Assembly (NCBI RefSeq): GCF_013488205.1
Contig: NZ_CP040908.1
Span: forward strand, 1,031,876 to 1,095,875
Reading direction: 5' to 3'
DNA from: Empedobacter falsenii
GTDB lineage: Bacteria; Bacteroidota; Bacteroidia; Flavobacteriales; Weeksellaceae
Length of the DNA stretch: 64,000 bases
In this document: positions 45,244 through 53,529 of the stretch, piece after piece
Numbering within the stretch: position 1 is the first letter of the stretch
Layout of the letters: each line of letters opens with the position of its first letter
Notes under the pieces: model-generated
The model's database searches: none
What the model saw: only the letters and a program-made list of their open reading frames with translations
What the model was told of the DNA's origin: nothing
Program-made: the position numbers and the translations under genes

Positions 45244-45263
45244 TTTTCGAGCGAAGTCGAGAA
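45244..45263. repeat. Short imperfect palindrome resembling a dispersed flavobacterial repeat
   Basis: TTTTCGAGCGAAGTCGAGAA has 7-bp arms (44-50 and 57-63, one G-T pair) around GCGAAG. I recall near-identical palindromes scattered between genes in flavobacteria. A related half-site (TTCGAGCG) occurs at about 62999-63006. Confidence 0.5.
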
Positions 45264-45297
45264 ATCTAAAAAATGTTTTTTTTTTGAGTAATTACAT

Positions 45298-46134
45298 TTA
45301 CAATTTCTTCAATTTATCATGAATTTCTGTATCATATATTTCTAAAAATACTTCATCATAAGCATCTTGATTTTTATAATTATTTCTCATTAAATCTAAA
45401 CTTTTATTATAATTTACTTTAGCTGAATCCTTTTGATTAGTAAGTTGATACGTTTCGGCTTTATAATAATAAGCTTCCGCAATATTTTTATCCAGACTGA
45501 TTGTTTTATTATAAAAATCTAAAGCTTTTGAATAATTTTTTCGATCAGCTTCAATTTTTCCACGATAAGTATACATTCTTGGATAAATATTATCAGGATT
45601 TTTTTCGGAGGCAATAAATTTATCATAATAAACAATCGCGGAATCATAATTTCCTAAACCTTGATAACAAATTCCCATTTGAAAATAAATATTTTCACCC
45701 CAAGGATATTCCACAACGTTTGACAATTTATCTAATCTATGAAAATCTTTTAAGGCATTTTCGTAATCTTTTAGTTTTGTATATTTTATCCAACCTGTAT
45801 AACCTAAATGATCTGTAGCATTTAAAGAATTTGCTTTATTTAAACGACGCATTCCTTCTTCAAAATCTCCATTTTTATTATAAGCAACTGAAGATTCCCA
45901 CCAAAATTTAGAATTCTTAGGTTCTGATTTTAATAAACGATCAAACATAAAATCAGAATAATAAGAGCCTTGTGTATCACCAGCAAATACAAACAATTTA
46001 TTGTTAGAAGAAAATAAGAATTGATATATAGTAAAAACACTTATACAAAAGATTGGAATAGAAATAAATAATTTCAATGATCCCCAAATAATTCGCCACG
46101 TTTTTGACTTAAAAAATGTCTTCAACTTTTCCAT
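45298..46134 (-). CDS. Membrane-anchored TPR protein
   Basis: A 278-residue protein with an N-terminal membrane helix (LFISIPIFCISVFTIYQFLF) and then at least five tetratricopeptide repeats (~70-265), including VAYNKNGDFEEGMRRLNKA, NIYFQMGICYQGLGNYDSA and AEAYYYKAETYQLTNQKDSA. Repeats of this kind form protein-binding scaffolds. The start overlaps the 3' end of the next gene upstream by 26 bp, indicating translational coupling. Function unknown. Confidence 0.8.
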   Translation of the reverse strand: MEKLKTFFKSKTWRIIWGSLKLFISIPIFCISVFTIYQFLFSSNNKLFVFAGDTQGSYYSDFMFDRLLKSEPKNSKFWWESSVAYNKNGDFEEGMRRLNKANSLNATDHLGYTGWIKYTKLKDYENALKDFHRLDKLSNVVEYPWGENIYFQMGICYQGLGNYDSAIVYYDKFIASEKNPDNIYPRMYTYRGKIEADRKNYSKALDFYNKTISLDKNIAEAYYYKAETYQLTNQKDSAKVNYNKSLDLMRNNYKNQDAYDEVFLEIYDTEIHDKLKKL

Positions 46135-46591
46135 TCTTTAACTTTATTTGAATTTGATAATACGAATCTACATTTTTTCCGTTCCAATCATTTAATTGCT
46201 GAACAATAGCAACAATTTTCTTTTGCAAATCATCAGAAATTTCAACCTTTTTATAATCTTGGTCAACTGCTTTAATTCTGAAATAACCAATTTCATATTT
46301 ACAATTAATTACAAATCGTACAACTATAAGCCCAGAAAAATTAGGGAAATTTAATTGATGAATTGGTTCAGAAATTACTTTACGAATGCCATAACGTTCT
46401 GTTCTATAACCTGCACCAGAGCCATAATATTGATAAATTGTAGAAGAACAAGGCTCAAATGAAGTTCCTTTATCGATGATTTCTTTTTTATCTATTCTTC
46501 CCACTTTAGTTTTGAAAGAAAAGTAAATTATTGAAGAGAGAATTATCACTGCAACAATAGTTAAATAGACAAAATAATTGATGTATTTCAT
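46109..46591 (-). CDS. Membrane-anchored protein with TonB-C-like domain
   Basis: A 160-residue protein starting MKYINYFVYLTIVAVIILSS, with one membrane helix. The C-terminal half (~75-160) resembles a TonB C-terminal domain: FSGLIVVRFVINCKYEIGYF, FRIKAVDQDYKK and LNDWNGKNVDSYYQIQIKL. It lacks the Pro-rich spacer of real TonB, so it is probably not an energy transducer. The ATG at 46591 is preferred to one at 46633, which would add 14 mostly polar residues. It overlaps the TPR gene by 26 bp. Confidence 0.65.
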   Translation of the reverse strand: MKYINYFVYLTIVAVIILSSIIYFSFKTKVGRIDKKEIIDKGTSFEPCSSTIYQYYGSGAGYRTERYGIRKVISEPIHQLNFPNFSGLIVVRFVINCKYEIGYFRIKAVDQDYKKVEISDDLQKKIVAIVQQLNDWNGKNVDSYYQIQIKLKNGKVEDIF

Positions 46592-46620
46592 TCGGTCTAA
46601 GATATATAAACTTTTTGCAT

Positions 46621-46650
46621 AAAAAAAACTCAATTCAGCGAATTGAGTTT
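46621..46650 (-). terminator. Terminator of the murU-like gene
   Basis: AAAACTCAATTC (46624-46635) pairs with GAATTGAGTTTT (46639-46650) around a 3-nt loop. On the minus strand the run of A at 46621-46627 gives the U tract. Confidence 0.8.
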
Positions 46651-46655
46651 TAGAT

Positions 46656-47369
46656 TTATTGAAAATAGTTTTCCGCTTCTAATACACTTTCTGGTCGACC
46701 AACGTCTATTAAAATTCCGCCAGAATGATCAAAACCAAGAATTGATTCAGTTTGCATTAAATCCATATAGACTTTCATGATCGAAAATTTACCTTTCTCC
46801 GTAATTTTATCAAAAAGAGAAGGAGAAATAACATGAATTCCGCTAAAAGCCAAATCTTTGCAATTGTCTAAGGAATCTACAGCTTTTATTTCTTCTTCGG
46901 TTTTCAGATTTCGCCAACCTTTCAATTCATTTTGTTTATTAAAAAATAGTTTGCGAGACGAATTTCTATCCGAAACTGCCAATGTTACCAATGCTTTATT
47001 TTCTTGATGTGCTTTGATAAAATCAGCAAGATTTAGATCTGTTAAAATATCAACATTCATCACCAAAAAATCTTCCTCAAAATTAGCTTTTGCTTTCACC
47101 AAACCACCACCAGTTTCAAGAACTTGATCCGTTTCATCAGAAATAGTAATCTCAATTCCGAAATAATTATTTTCTTCTAAAAATTCAATGATTTGATCTG
47201 CAAAATGATGAACATTAATCACAATTTCTTCAATGCCAAAAGATTTCAAATATTCTATATTTCGTTGCAAAAGAGGTTTTCCATTTACAACGGCTAAAGC
47301 TTTGGGATGATTATCAGTAAATGGTTTTAAACGAGTCCCAAGACCCGCTGCAAAAATCATTGCTTTCAT
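46656..47369 (-). CDS. Nucleotidyltransferase, MurU-like
   Basis: A 237-residue sugar-1-phosphate nucleotidyltransferase. The signature FAAGLGTRLKPFTDNHPKAL is at the N-terminus (6-25), VMNVDILTDL carries the metal-binding Asp, and GGILIDVGRPESVLEAE ends it. Its size, and an aminoglycoside-phosphotransferase-like kinase gene two positions upstream, fit MurU, the MurNAc-1-phosphate uridylyltransferase of peptidoglycan recycling; the precise sugar is inference. It starts 1 bp after the RapZ-C gene ends. Confidence 0.85.
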   Translation of the reverse strand: MKAMIFAAGLGTRLKPFTDNHPKALAVVNGKPLLQRNIEYLKSFGIEEIVINVHHFADQIIEFLEENNYFGIEITISDETDQVLETGGGLVKAKANFEEDFLVMNVDILTDLNLADFIKAHQENKALVTLAVSDRNSSRKLFFNKQNELKGWRNLKTEEEIKAVDSLDNCKDLAFSGIHVISPSLFDKITEKGKFSIMKVYMDLMQTESILGFDHSGGILIDVGRPESVLEAENYFQ

Positions 47370-47370
47370 A

Positions 47371-47793
47371 TTAATACGCCTCGTTTATCCAATTTTTTTC
47401 TTCTTGCACAACATGATGTAACGTAACTTGCGCTTCTGGAAATTTCTCTTGAATATGTTTTGCAGTCGCATCAGCAGAATAAACCGAACGATGTTGCCCG
47501 CCTGTACAACCAAAATTGATTTCTAAATTCTCAAAATCACGTTGCAAATAATCTTCAATTGAAATGTCAATAATTTGAAAAACACCTTCTAAAAAAACTG
47601 CAATATTAGTTTCTGTTTCCAAGTATTTTTTAACGTCTTCGTCGCGCCCTGTTTGCGTTTTATATTCCTTGATACGCCCTGGATTTAAGATTCCGCGACA
47701 ATCAAAAACAAAACCTCCACCATTTCCAGTAGGATCGGTTGGAATTCCTTTTTTGTATGAAAAACTACGAACGTTGATATTTAATTTAGCCAT
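47371..47793 (-). CDS. RapZ C-terminal domain protein, stand-alone
   Basis: A 140-residue protein corresponding to only the C-terminal domain of RapZ (YvcJ): FVFDCRGILNPGR (29-40) and the conserved FGCTGGQHRSVYSADA (94-109). The P-loop N-terminal half of full-length RapZ is absent. In E. coli the C-terminal domain binds glucosamine-6-phosphate and the small RNA GlmZ. Here it lies between an amino-sugar kinase and an amino-sugar uridylyltransferase gene, overlapping the kinase by 8 bp and 1 bp short of the transferase, which suggests it senses or binds an amino sugar phosphate. Confidence 0.9.
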   Translation of the reverse strand: MAKLNINVRSFSYKKGIPTDPTGNGGGFVFDCRGILNPGRIKEYKTQTGRDEDVKKYLETETNIAVFLEGVFQIIDISIEDYLQRDFENLEINFGCTGGQHRSVYSADATAKHIQEKFPEAQVTLHHVVQEEKNWINEAY

Positions 47794-48802
47794 TTATTTT
47801 ATGATTTATGCGTTCTAACGTTTCTGGAAGAACAAGGATTTTTATAATATGTTTTAATTCTGGATAATTTTGTAATATAGGATAATCGATTATTGATTCT
47901 AAGTTTTTAAGTCCAAACGAAATACTTTCTAAAAAGTGTTTTTTTCGTTCAATAATTCCTCTCAACCCATAGGTTCCTAAAACTTGTAAAAGTCGAGCAA
48001 CTACACAATATTCGTACGATTGACGAAAATCTATCGGAACTATAGTCGGAATTTGTTTGTTTAATTCTTGGTAATAAAATTCGTACAATTCTTTTTTAAA
48101 TTCAAATGGTAAATTGGCTTTTGCTTGCCAAATTAACGAAACCAAATCATAGACAACAGGTCCATACAAACCACCTTGATAATCGATAAAATAAGGTTCA
48201 TTTTGATGAATCATAATGTTGCGCGTTTGGAAATCTCTGAACACAAAACCTTGTGGCGAAAGTTTATCAAATTGAGACGCAAAACGATCAAAATCTTTGA
48301 TTAATTTTCCTGCATTGTAATCAATTCTTAAGACATCTAAAAAATAAAAATTAAACTGAAATAAATCTCTCAAAATTAATGTTTTATCTAATTTAGGATA
48401 TGAAAAAGTATGATTAAAATTGATTTTAGTTCCACCTTGAATTTGAGCAATTGCTAATTTTTCTAAAGTCTTAAAATAATAAGGTTTTGCTTTCTCGAAA
48501 TCATTCAATACAATATTCATCAAAGTTTCGTCGCCTAAATCTGTTTGAACATAGGTTGTAAAATTATCTGAAACTGAAATAATTTCTGGAATATTATTGA
48601 TAACTTTTTTTAAATCTAATGAAAACTGAATAAACACTTTATTTTCTTCGATATTAGAGCTTTCCGCTAAAATATACGATTGATTTTGATCAAAAAATCT
48701 CGAATAAACTCGAGCCGAACCTCCTCCCGAAAGTTGAGTTAAACTTTCAATTGCTTTTTGAGTAAAGTTTTCTTGCAAAAATTGAGCTGTAGTATCGTTC
48801 AT
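47786..48802 (-). CDS. Aminoglycoside phosphotransferase-fold kinase, AmgK-like
   Basis: A 338-residue kinase. The P-loop-like segment LSGGGSARVYSRFF (24-37), the catalytic loop RDFQTRN (189-195, Asp190) and the Mg-binding IDYQGGLYG (206-214, Asp207) define the APH fold. Together with the MurU-like gene it suggests an AmgK-type anomeric MurNAc/GlcNAc kinase. In Pseudomonas, AmgK and MurU return MurNAc to UDP-MurNAc and bypass the fosfomycin-sensitive step. Choline or other small-molecule kinases share the fold, so the substrate is inferred from context. First gene of the three-gene operon. Confidence 0.85.
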   Translation of the reverse strand: MNDTTAQFLQENFTQKAIESLTQLSGGGSARVYSRFFDQNQSYILAESSNIEENKVFIQFSLDLKKVINNIPEIISVSDNFTTYVQTDLGDETLMNIVLNDFEKAKPYYFKTLEKLAIAQIQGGTKINFNHTFSYPKLDKTLILRDLFQFNFYFLDVLRIDYNAGKLIKDFDRFASQFDKLSPQGFVFRDFQTRNIMIHQNEPYFIDYQGGLYGPVVYDLVSLIWQAKANLPFEFKKELYEFYYQELNKQIPTIVPIDFRQSYEYCVVARLLQVLGTYGLRGIIERKKHFLESISFGLKNLESIIDYPILQNYPELKHIIKILVLPETLERINHKING

Positions 48803-48907
48803 CAGAATATTTTGCGAAAGTTACGCATATCAAAAATGATTTAAAAATATTTGTTTGCTGTAACTTTTTTCAAAATGCTGCATCTATTTAGTAAAAGAGA
48901 AACTAAT

Positions 48908-49372
48908 ATGAAAAAAATAGCATTTATTATCGCAATGATTTCGTTACAATCATGTATTACAGTAAAAGTTAATGCAGATGTTGACTCGAATAATTTTTAT
49001 AGAAAAGTGGATAATCCAAATATCAAATCACAAGGAACTTTTTTTGACAAAGGAGTTGGAGATTCGAAATGGTCTAATTCGAATGGCGATAATTGGACAA
49101 AAGCGAAGTTTGAAGATGCTTCTGGAACGAGTTATATCAAGTTAAATATTTCGAAAAGCTTAACTGCTAATTTTCATTCGAATATCAAATTAGAAGGCGA
49201 AATGAATTTTGAAATTGTAGATCAAAATAATGAGGTTGTGTTTAATCGTCAACTTACAAATTCGAAAGAAGAAAATTTTACAGTTGATTTAGCAAAAGGT
49301 GATTATCAAGTTCGTTGGAGTTCTACGAATGCAACTGGAAGTTATTTTTTGGAATGGAAACAAGATAAATAA
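48908..49372 (+). CDS. Putative lipoprotein, unknown function
   Basis: A 154-residue protein starting MKKIAFIIAMISLQSCITVKV, with a lipoprotein signal and Cys16. The mature part looks like a beta-sandwich: KSLTANFHSNIKLEGEMNFE, VVFNRQLTNSKEENFTVDL and YQVRWSSTNATGSYFLEW. No family recognised. The frame is open back to 48851 but only the 48908 start gives a signal peptide. Divergent from the amgK-like operon and transcribed alone. Confidence 0.7.
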   Translation: MKKIAFIIAMISLQSCITVKVNADVDSNNFYRKVDNPNIKSQGTFFDKGVGDSKWSNSNGDNWTKAKFEDASGTSYIKLNISKSLTANFHSNIKLEGEMNFEIVDQNNEVVFNRQLTNSKEENFTVDLAKGDYQVRWSSTNATGSYFLEWKQDK

Positions 49373-49448
49373 CATAAATTTTAGCATATTTTTTGGTCGA
49401 TCGATTACTTTTTTGATGTATTTTTAGAAAGATTTTAAATAAGTAATT

Positions 49449-50084
49449 ATGTCTTTAATAGATGATTTGAAATGGCGTTACGCCACAAAAAAATATGATC
49501 CGTCTTTGATTGTTGAAGAAGAAGACGTTAAAAAAATTGTTGAAGCCGCTCGTTTAGCGCCAACTTCATCAGGTTTGCAACAGTTCAGAATTTTGGTTAT
49601 AAAGAACAAAGAATTACAGCAGAAAATTGTTTCAATTGCCTATGATCAGCAAGCGATTGTAGATTGTTCGCATTTATTGGTTTTCGTGGCTTGGGATCGT
49701 TATACAGAAGATCGTATTGATGCAATCTATGATTATACAACGGATGAGAGAGATTTGCCAAGAGGTCGTTTTGGTTCATATACGGATAAATTGAAAGGAA
49801 TTTATTTGCCTCAAACTTCTGAAGAAAATTTTGCGCATACTGCTCGTCAAGCATACATTGGATTAGGTTTTGCTCTTGCTCAAGCTGCAGAATTGAAAAT
49901 TGATAGCACGCCAATGGAAGGTTTTGATAATGCTGAATTGGATGATTTGCTTGATTTGAAAGAAAAAGGAATGCGAAGTGTTTTGATGCTTCCTTTGGGA
50001 TACCGAGACAGTGAAGATTGGTTAGCACCAATGAAAAAAGTTAGAAATCCGATGAAGGATTTTGCAACGAAATTATATGAATAA
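49449..50084 (+). CDS. Nitroreductase-family NAD(P)H-dependent FMN oxidoreductase
   Basis: A 211-residue flavoprotein of the NfsB/FRase type. RYATKKYDPS and ARLAPTSSGLQQFRILVI near the N-terminus contact FMN, and AYIGLGFALAQAAELKIDSTPMEGF with MLPLGYRDSEDWLAPMKKVR completes the fold. It reduces nitroaromatics or quinones with NAD(P)H; the physiological substrate is not evident. Soluble, transcribed alone, convergent with the DinB-like gene across a terminator. Confidence 0.93.
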   Translation: MSLIDDLKWRYATKKYDPSLIVEEEDVKKIVEAARLAPTSSGLQQFRILVIKNKELQQKIVSIAYDQQAIVDCSHLLVFVAWDRYTEDRIDAIYDYTTDERDLPRGRFGSYTDKLKGIYLPQTSEENFAHTARQAYIGLGFALAQAAELKIDSTPMEGFDNAELDDLLDLKEKGMRSVLMLPLGYRDSEDWLAPMKKVRNPMKDFATKLYE

Positions 50085-50085
50085 C

Positions 50086-50119
50086 AAAAAAGCTTTCTCA
50101 GAACTGAGAAAGCTTTTTT
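50086..50119. terminator. Bidirectional terminator
   Basis: Perfect 16-bp arms (50086-50101 and 50104-50119) with a 2-nt nominal loop lie between convergent genes. Confidence 0.9.
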
Positions 50120-50133
50120 GTTTATTGTATTTT

Positions 50134-50589
50134 TTAGATCAACCCAAACTGTTTGAAATGATGTGTAAAGTGTTTTTTATGAAATGTTTTCCAATCTTCG
50201 TATCCAATATCATTTAAAACTGGATTGACAATTTTAGCATCAGGATTTTCTGTAAAATAAGAATGGAATTTATCAATTTCTTGTTCTAATTTTTCTATTG
50301 AAGCTTCTAAAGAAGGGTAACGTAAATCCAGCAAACCATCCATTCCGTTTGCTTTTATCCCTTTTTGCATTTCATGATCAGATTCTAGTAAAAATGATTT
50401 GTATTGAGGAATTTGCTCTACAGGAATTCGACAAGGTACTGTTAAACCTCCATTTGAAATTTTAGTGGTTACAATCAAATGTTCAACCATATGTTGAGGT
50501 GTCATAATTCCCCATTCTGGCTGTTGATCTACTTTTAAACTTTTTAGTTTAGAAATAAGACTGGCTTTATCTTCAAAATTTAAAAACAT
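50134..50589 (-). CDS. DinB-like (DUF1569-type) protein
   Basis: A 151-residue helical protein. WGIMTPQHMVEHLIVTTKIS near residue 26 has the WGxMTPQHMxEHL pattern of the DUF1569/DinB-like superfamily, where His residues coordinate a divalent metal; HKKHFTHHFKQFGLI at the C-terminus holds further His. These proteins are metal-dependent transferases or hydrolases in some cases, but no activity can be assigned. Transcribed after the flavin reductase gene on the same strand, 54 bp apart. Confidence 0.6.
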   Translation of the reverse strand: MFLNFEDKASLISKLKSLKVDQQPEWGIMTPQHMVEHLIVTTKISNGGLTVPCRIPVEQIPQYKSFLLESDHEMQKGIKANGMDGLLDLRYPSLEASIEKLEQEIDKFHSYFTENPDAKIVNPVLNDIGYEDWKTFHKKHFTHHFKQFGLI

Positions 50590-50643
50590 ATTTTTTCTGT
50601 GAAGTTAGTTAGTCGTATAATAATAATCAATAAAATTCAAGAT

Positions 50644-51207
50644 TTATTTTGTTAGTTGTTCAAACCATTTTACATAAGCATCTACAAAATTCTGAATGAA
50701 ACTTGTTGTTTTTTCGTTATTAAAATATCCATTTTCATCAAACACATCTGGTTTCAATTGTCCTAAATAGATTTCGGGTTGTTGCATGGTTGGAATATTC
50801 AAAAAGGTTAAGGATTGTCTCAAATGATGATTCGCTCCAAAACCACCTATAGCACCAGTAGAACTACTAATAACAGCACCAGGTTTGTTGTTCCAAACAT
50901 TTTTTCCGAAAGGACGAGAAGCAACATCTAAAGCATTTTTTAGAACCGCTGGCATAGATCGATTATATTCTGGTGTGATAAAAATTAGGCCATCCAATTC
51001 AGAAACCTCTTTACGAAAAGCTGTGTAAGAATCAGGAACTTGATTATGATCATCAAAATCTTGGTTATAGAGTTCTAATTGTCCAATCTCAATAACTTTA
51101 AAGGAATATCCTTCGGGTGTCATTTTAATTAAGTTCTTAGCAATCTTTCTAGAATTTGCCTCCTTTCGTAGACTTCCTATAAAAAGTCCAATTGTTTTTT
51201 GAGTCAT
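50644..51207 (-). CDS. NADPH-dependent FMN reductase (ChrR/azoreductase type)
   Basis: A 187-residue flavodoxin-fold enzyme. LFIGSLRKEANSRKIAKNL (8-26) forms the FMN phosphate loop, FITPEYNRSMPAVLKNALD is the signature segment, and SSSTGAIGGFGANHHLRQ follows. It reduces quinones, azo compounds or chromate using NADPH. Soluble. It lies upstream of the DinB-like gene and may form a small operon with it. Divergent from a GNAT gene across 137 bp. Confidence 0.93.
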   Translation of the reverse strand: MTQKTIGLFIGSLRKEANSRKIAKNLIKMTPEGYSFKVIEIGQLELYNQDFDDHNQVPDSYTAFRKEVSELDGLIFITPEYNRSMPAVLKNALDVASRPFGKNVWNNKPGAVISSSTGAIGGFGANHHLRQSLTFLNIPTMQQPEIYLGQLKPDVFDENGYFNNEKTTSFIQNFVDAYVKWFEQLTK

Positions 51208-51344
51208 AATTTTATTGGTTTTTAGTTAGACTAAAGTTAGCTATTTGATTTCATTTTAAGAAAATTTACTTGGAAATTTCAATGAATTAATTATCATTTT
51301 TAATGAATATGGTATAAGAAAAATGTAAATTAGTATTGTATTAA

Positions 51345-51881
51345 ATGAAACAAATGATAAATATTCAGCCCAATTTAGAAAATGATTTGGTAGTGCTCCA
51401 ACCACTCAACGATAATGATTTTGAAGCCTTATATTTAGCTGCTTCCGATCCGAAAGTTTGGGAACAACATCCTAACAAAAATCGTTGGAAAAGAGATGTT
51501 TTTATGAATTTTTTCGAAGGTGCAATTCAAAGTAAAGGAGCTTTCAAGATTATTGATAAACAGACAAATAAAGTTGTTGGTAGTTCTCGTTTTTACGATT
51601 ATGATGAGCAAGATTCGTCTATTTTGGTTGGTTATACGTTTTATTCGACGAATTGTTGGGGAAAAAGTTTTAATCCGTCCGTTAAGAAATTGATGTTTGA
51701 TTATATTTTTCAGTTTGTTGACAAAATTTATTTGCATGTTGGCGCTGATAATATACGTTCGCAAATAGCAGTGGAGCGATTGGGTTGTAAAAAAGTGAAA
51801 GAAGAACAAATTGAATATTTTGGAGAAGAGCCAAAGTTAAATTTTATTTATCAGTTGAATAAAGTTGACTGGTTTAAGTAA
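51345..51881 (+). CDS. GNAT-family N-acetyltransferase (RimJ/RimL-like)
   Basis: A 178-residue protein with the GNAT fold: LVVLQPLNDNDFEALYLAAS at the N-terminus, VVGSSRFYDY, ILVGYTFYSTNCWGKSFNP (acetyl-CoA binding region) and VGADNIRSQIAVERLGCKKV. The target is unknown. A second in-frame Met three codons downstream (51354) is equally possible as the start. The terminator at 51904 follows. Confidence 0.9.
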   Translation: MKQMINIQPNLENDLVVLQPLNDNDFEALYLAASDPKVWEQHPNKNRWKRDVFMNFFEGAIQSKGAFKIIDKQTNKVVGSSRFYDYDEQDSSILVGYTFYSTNCWGKSFNPSVKKLMFDYIFQFVDKIYLHVGADNIRSQIAVERLGCKKVKEEQIEYFGEEPKLNFIYQLNKVDWFK

Positions 51882-51903
51882 TTGATAATTAAAACTATTT
51901 TTT

Positions 51904-51932
51904 GAGGACAGATTTTTTCTGTTCTTTTTTTT
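51904..51932 (+). terminator. Terminator of the GNAT gene
   Basis: A GAGGACAGA/TCTGTTCTT stem (51904-51912 with 51918-51926, two G-T pairs) is followed by a run of T. Confidence 0.75.
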
Positions 51933-52005
51933 GAAAAAAAACTCAAAAATATGATTATGTTTTTCGTAATAAAATATACTTTTACTGAAGTTTTCATAAT
52001 AATGA

Positions 52006-52653
52006 ATGAGTAATATTACATTAAACCCAATTTATGAAAAGATTATTGATGACTTATCAAATCAAAAATACTCTATTTCAGACTTTTTTTTCTCAACAGA
52101 GGAAACAAAGCAACTTCGCGAAGCAATAATTCGAAAAGAAAATAAAAAAGATTTTCATCAAGCAGCCGTTGGAAGTTCGGTTAACGAACAAATTGTAAAA
52201 TCAATCAGAGGCGATAAAATCAGATGGATTGATGAAGAAAATAAAACAGAAACAGAAGAAATTTTTTTCTCAAAAATCAATGATTTTATAGAATATCTAA
52301 ATTTAACATGCTATATGGGCATTGAGGAAAGTGAATTTCATTACGCCATTTATCCCGAAGGGACATTTTATCAAAAACACGTTGATGCTTTCAAGAATGA
52401 TGATAGACGCACACTTTCTATTGTGTTGTATTTGAATGATGAAGAATGGAAAGATGAATTTGGCGGACAATTGACTTTGTATTTGTCAGATGAAAATAAG
52501 GTAGAAAAAGAATTAGATATTTTACCTCTTGCTGGTCGTCTGGCTGTTTTTGATAGCAAAACTATTCCTCACGAAGTAAAAACCGTCCATCGACCAAGAT
52601 ATAGTATCACAGGTTGGTTGAAAACCAGAGGAAATATTTTGACGTATTTATAA
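52006..52653 (+). CDS. 2-oxoglutarate/Fe(II)-dependent dioxygenase (prolyl-4-hydroxylase type)
   Basis: A 215-residue double-stranded beta-helix dioxygenase. The iron facial triad is H125-x-D127 (YQKHVDAF) and H189 (IPHEV), and R198 (HRPRYSITGW) is suited to bind 2-oxoglutarate. EFGGQLTLYL matches the family core. It may hydroxylate a protein prolyl residue (for example on a ribosomal or elongation factor); the target is inferred only. Soluble, transcribed alone with a terminator. Confidence 0.9.
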   Translation: MSNITLNPIYEKIIDDLSNQKYSISDFFFSTEETKQLREAIIRKENKKDFHQAAVGSSVNEQIVKSIRGDKIRWIDEENKTETEEIFFSKINDFIEYLNLTCYMGIEESEFHYAIYPEGTFYQKHVDAFKNDDRRTLSIVLYLNDEEWKDEFGGQLTLYLSDENKVEKELDILPLAGRLAVFDSKTIPHEVKTVHRPRYSITGWLKTRGNILTYL

Positions 52654-52735
52654 TTAAAATTTGTAGTCGCTTCGAGATTTCAATCTCAATTCACAATAGA
52701 TAAATATTGGCATCAATTTGAACGATTTAAACAAT

Positions 52736-52768
52736 AAAAACAAAGCTCAACCATTGGTTGAGCTTTTT
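52736..52768 (+). terminator. Terminator of the dioxygenase gene
   Basis: AAAGCTCAACCA (52742-52753) pairs with TGGTTGAGCTTT (52755-52766), flanked by A and T runs. The rest of 52654-52848 carries only this terminator and the next promoter. Confidence 0.85.
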
Positions 52769-52804
52769 AAATTAAAAAACAATTAGAAAATATTTTAAAT
52801 TCAT

Positions 52805-52832
52805 TTTGTCTTAATCAATTTCATTAATTTTG
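52805..52832 (+). promoter_or_regulatory. Promoter of the two-component operon
   Basis: TTTG at 52805-52808 and TAATTTTG at 52825-52832 are 16 bp apart. The start codon is at 52849. A TTAATCA at 52811-52817 resembles the direct-repeat unit found before the efflux genes. Confidence 0.55.
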
Positions 52833-52848
52833 AAAAAATGGAAAGTGT

Positions 52849-53526
52849 ATGCAAATTTTAGTAATCGAAGATGATAAGCGAATTAGCGATTTTTTAATCA
52901 AAGGATTAGAAGAAAATGGACATTTGGTTACGCTTTGTAAAGATGCCGAAACGGTTTTAGATGAATTTCTTACGATTCAGTTTGATTTGATTATTTGCGA
53001 TATTATGTTACCAAAAATGGATGGGATTCAGCTTGTGCAAACACTTCGTTACAAAAAAATATTCACTCCAATTTTGATGTTAAGTGCGTTGAATACGGTT
53101 CAAAATAAAGTTTCGGCTTTGGATTATGGCGCAGATGATTACATTACAAAACCGTTTCATTTCGACGAATTATTATCGCGCATCAAGGCTTTAACGCGTC
53201 GAAATCAGTTTCGTTCGCAAGAAGTTCCTGAAAATAAATTGATTTTTGATGACTTAGAAATCGATTTGGATCAATATAAAGTTTTTGTCAATAAAGAAGA
53301 AACAGAACTTTCTCCTCGTGAATTTAAGTTGTTGAATTATTTAATCGAAAATATAGATAAAACCGTTACTCGTATCCAAATTTTAAACGCCGTTTGGGGA
53401 ATAACATTCGATAATCACACAAATGTAGTGGATGTTTACATTTCGTATTTGCGCAACAAAATCGAGAAAAACGGGACGAAATATATTCACACGGTAAAAG
53501 GCGTTGGTTATATGTTTAAAGCCTAA
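52849..53526 (+). CDS. OmpR-family response regulator
   Basis: A 225-residue protein with a receiver domain (1-115) and a winged-helix DNA-binding domain (~130-225). The acidic pocket is E7/D8/D9, the phosphoacceptor is D51 (IICDIMLPKMDG) and the conserved Lys is K101 (YITKPF). The effector domain carries LSPREFKLLNYLIEN and RNKIEKNGTKYIHTVKGVGYMF. It is followed 3 bp later by its histidine kinase and then by a metal efflux system, which suggests it responds to metal; its likely operator is at 54861-54904. Confidence 0.95.
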   Translation: MQILVIEDDKRISDFLIKGLEENGHLVTLCKDAETVLDEFLTIQFDLIICDIMLPKMDGIQLVQTLRYKKIFTPILMLSALNTVQNKVSALDYGADDYITKPFHFDELLSRIKALTRRNQFRSQEVPENKLIFDDLEIDLDQYKVFVNKEETELSPREFKLLNYLIENIDKTVTRIQILNAVWGITFDNHTNVVDVYISYLRNKIEKNGTKYIHTVKGVGYMFKA

Positions 53527-53529
53527 ATT

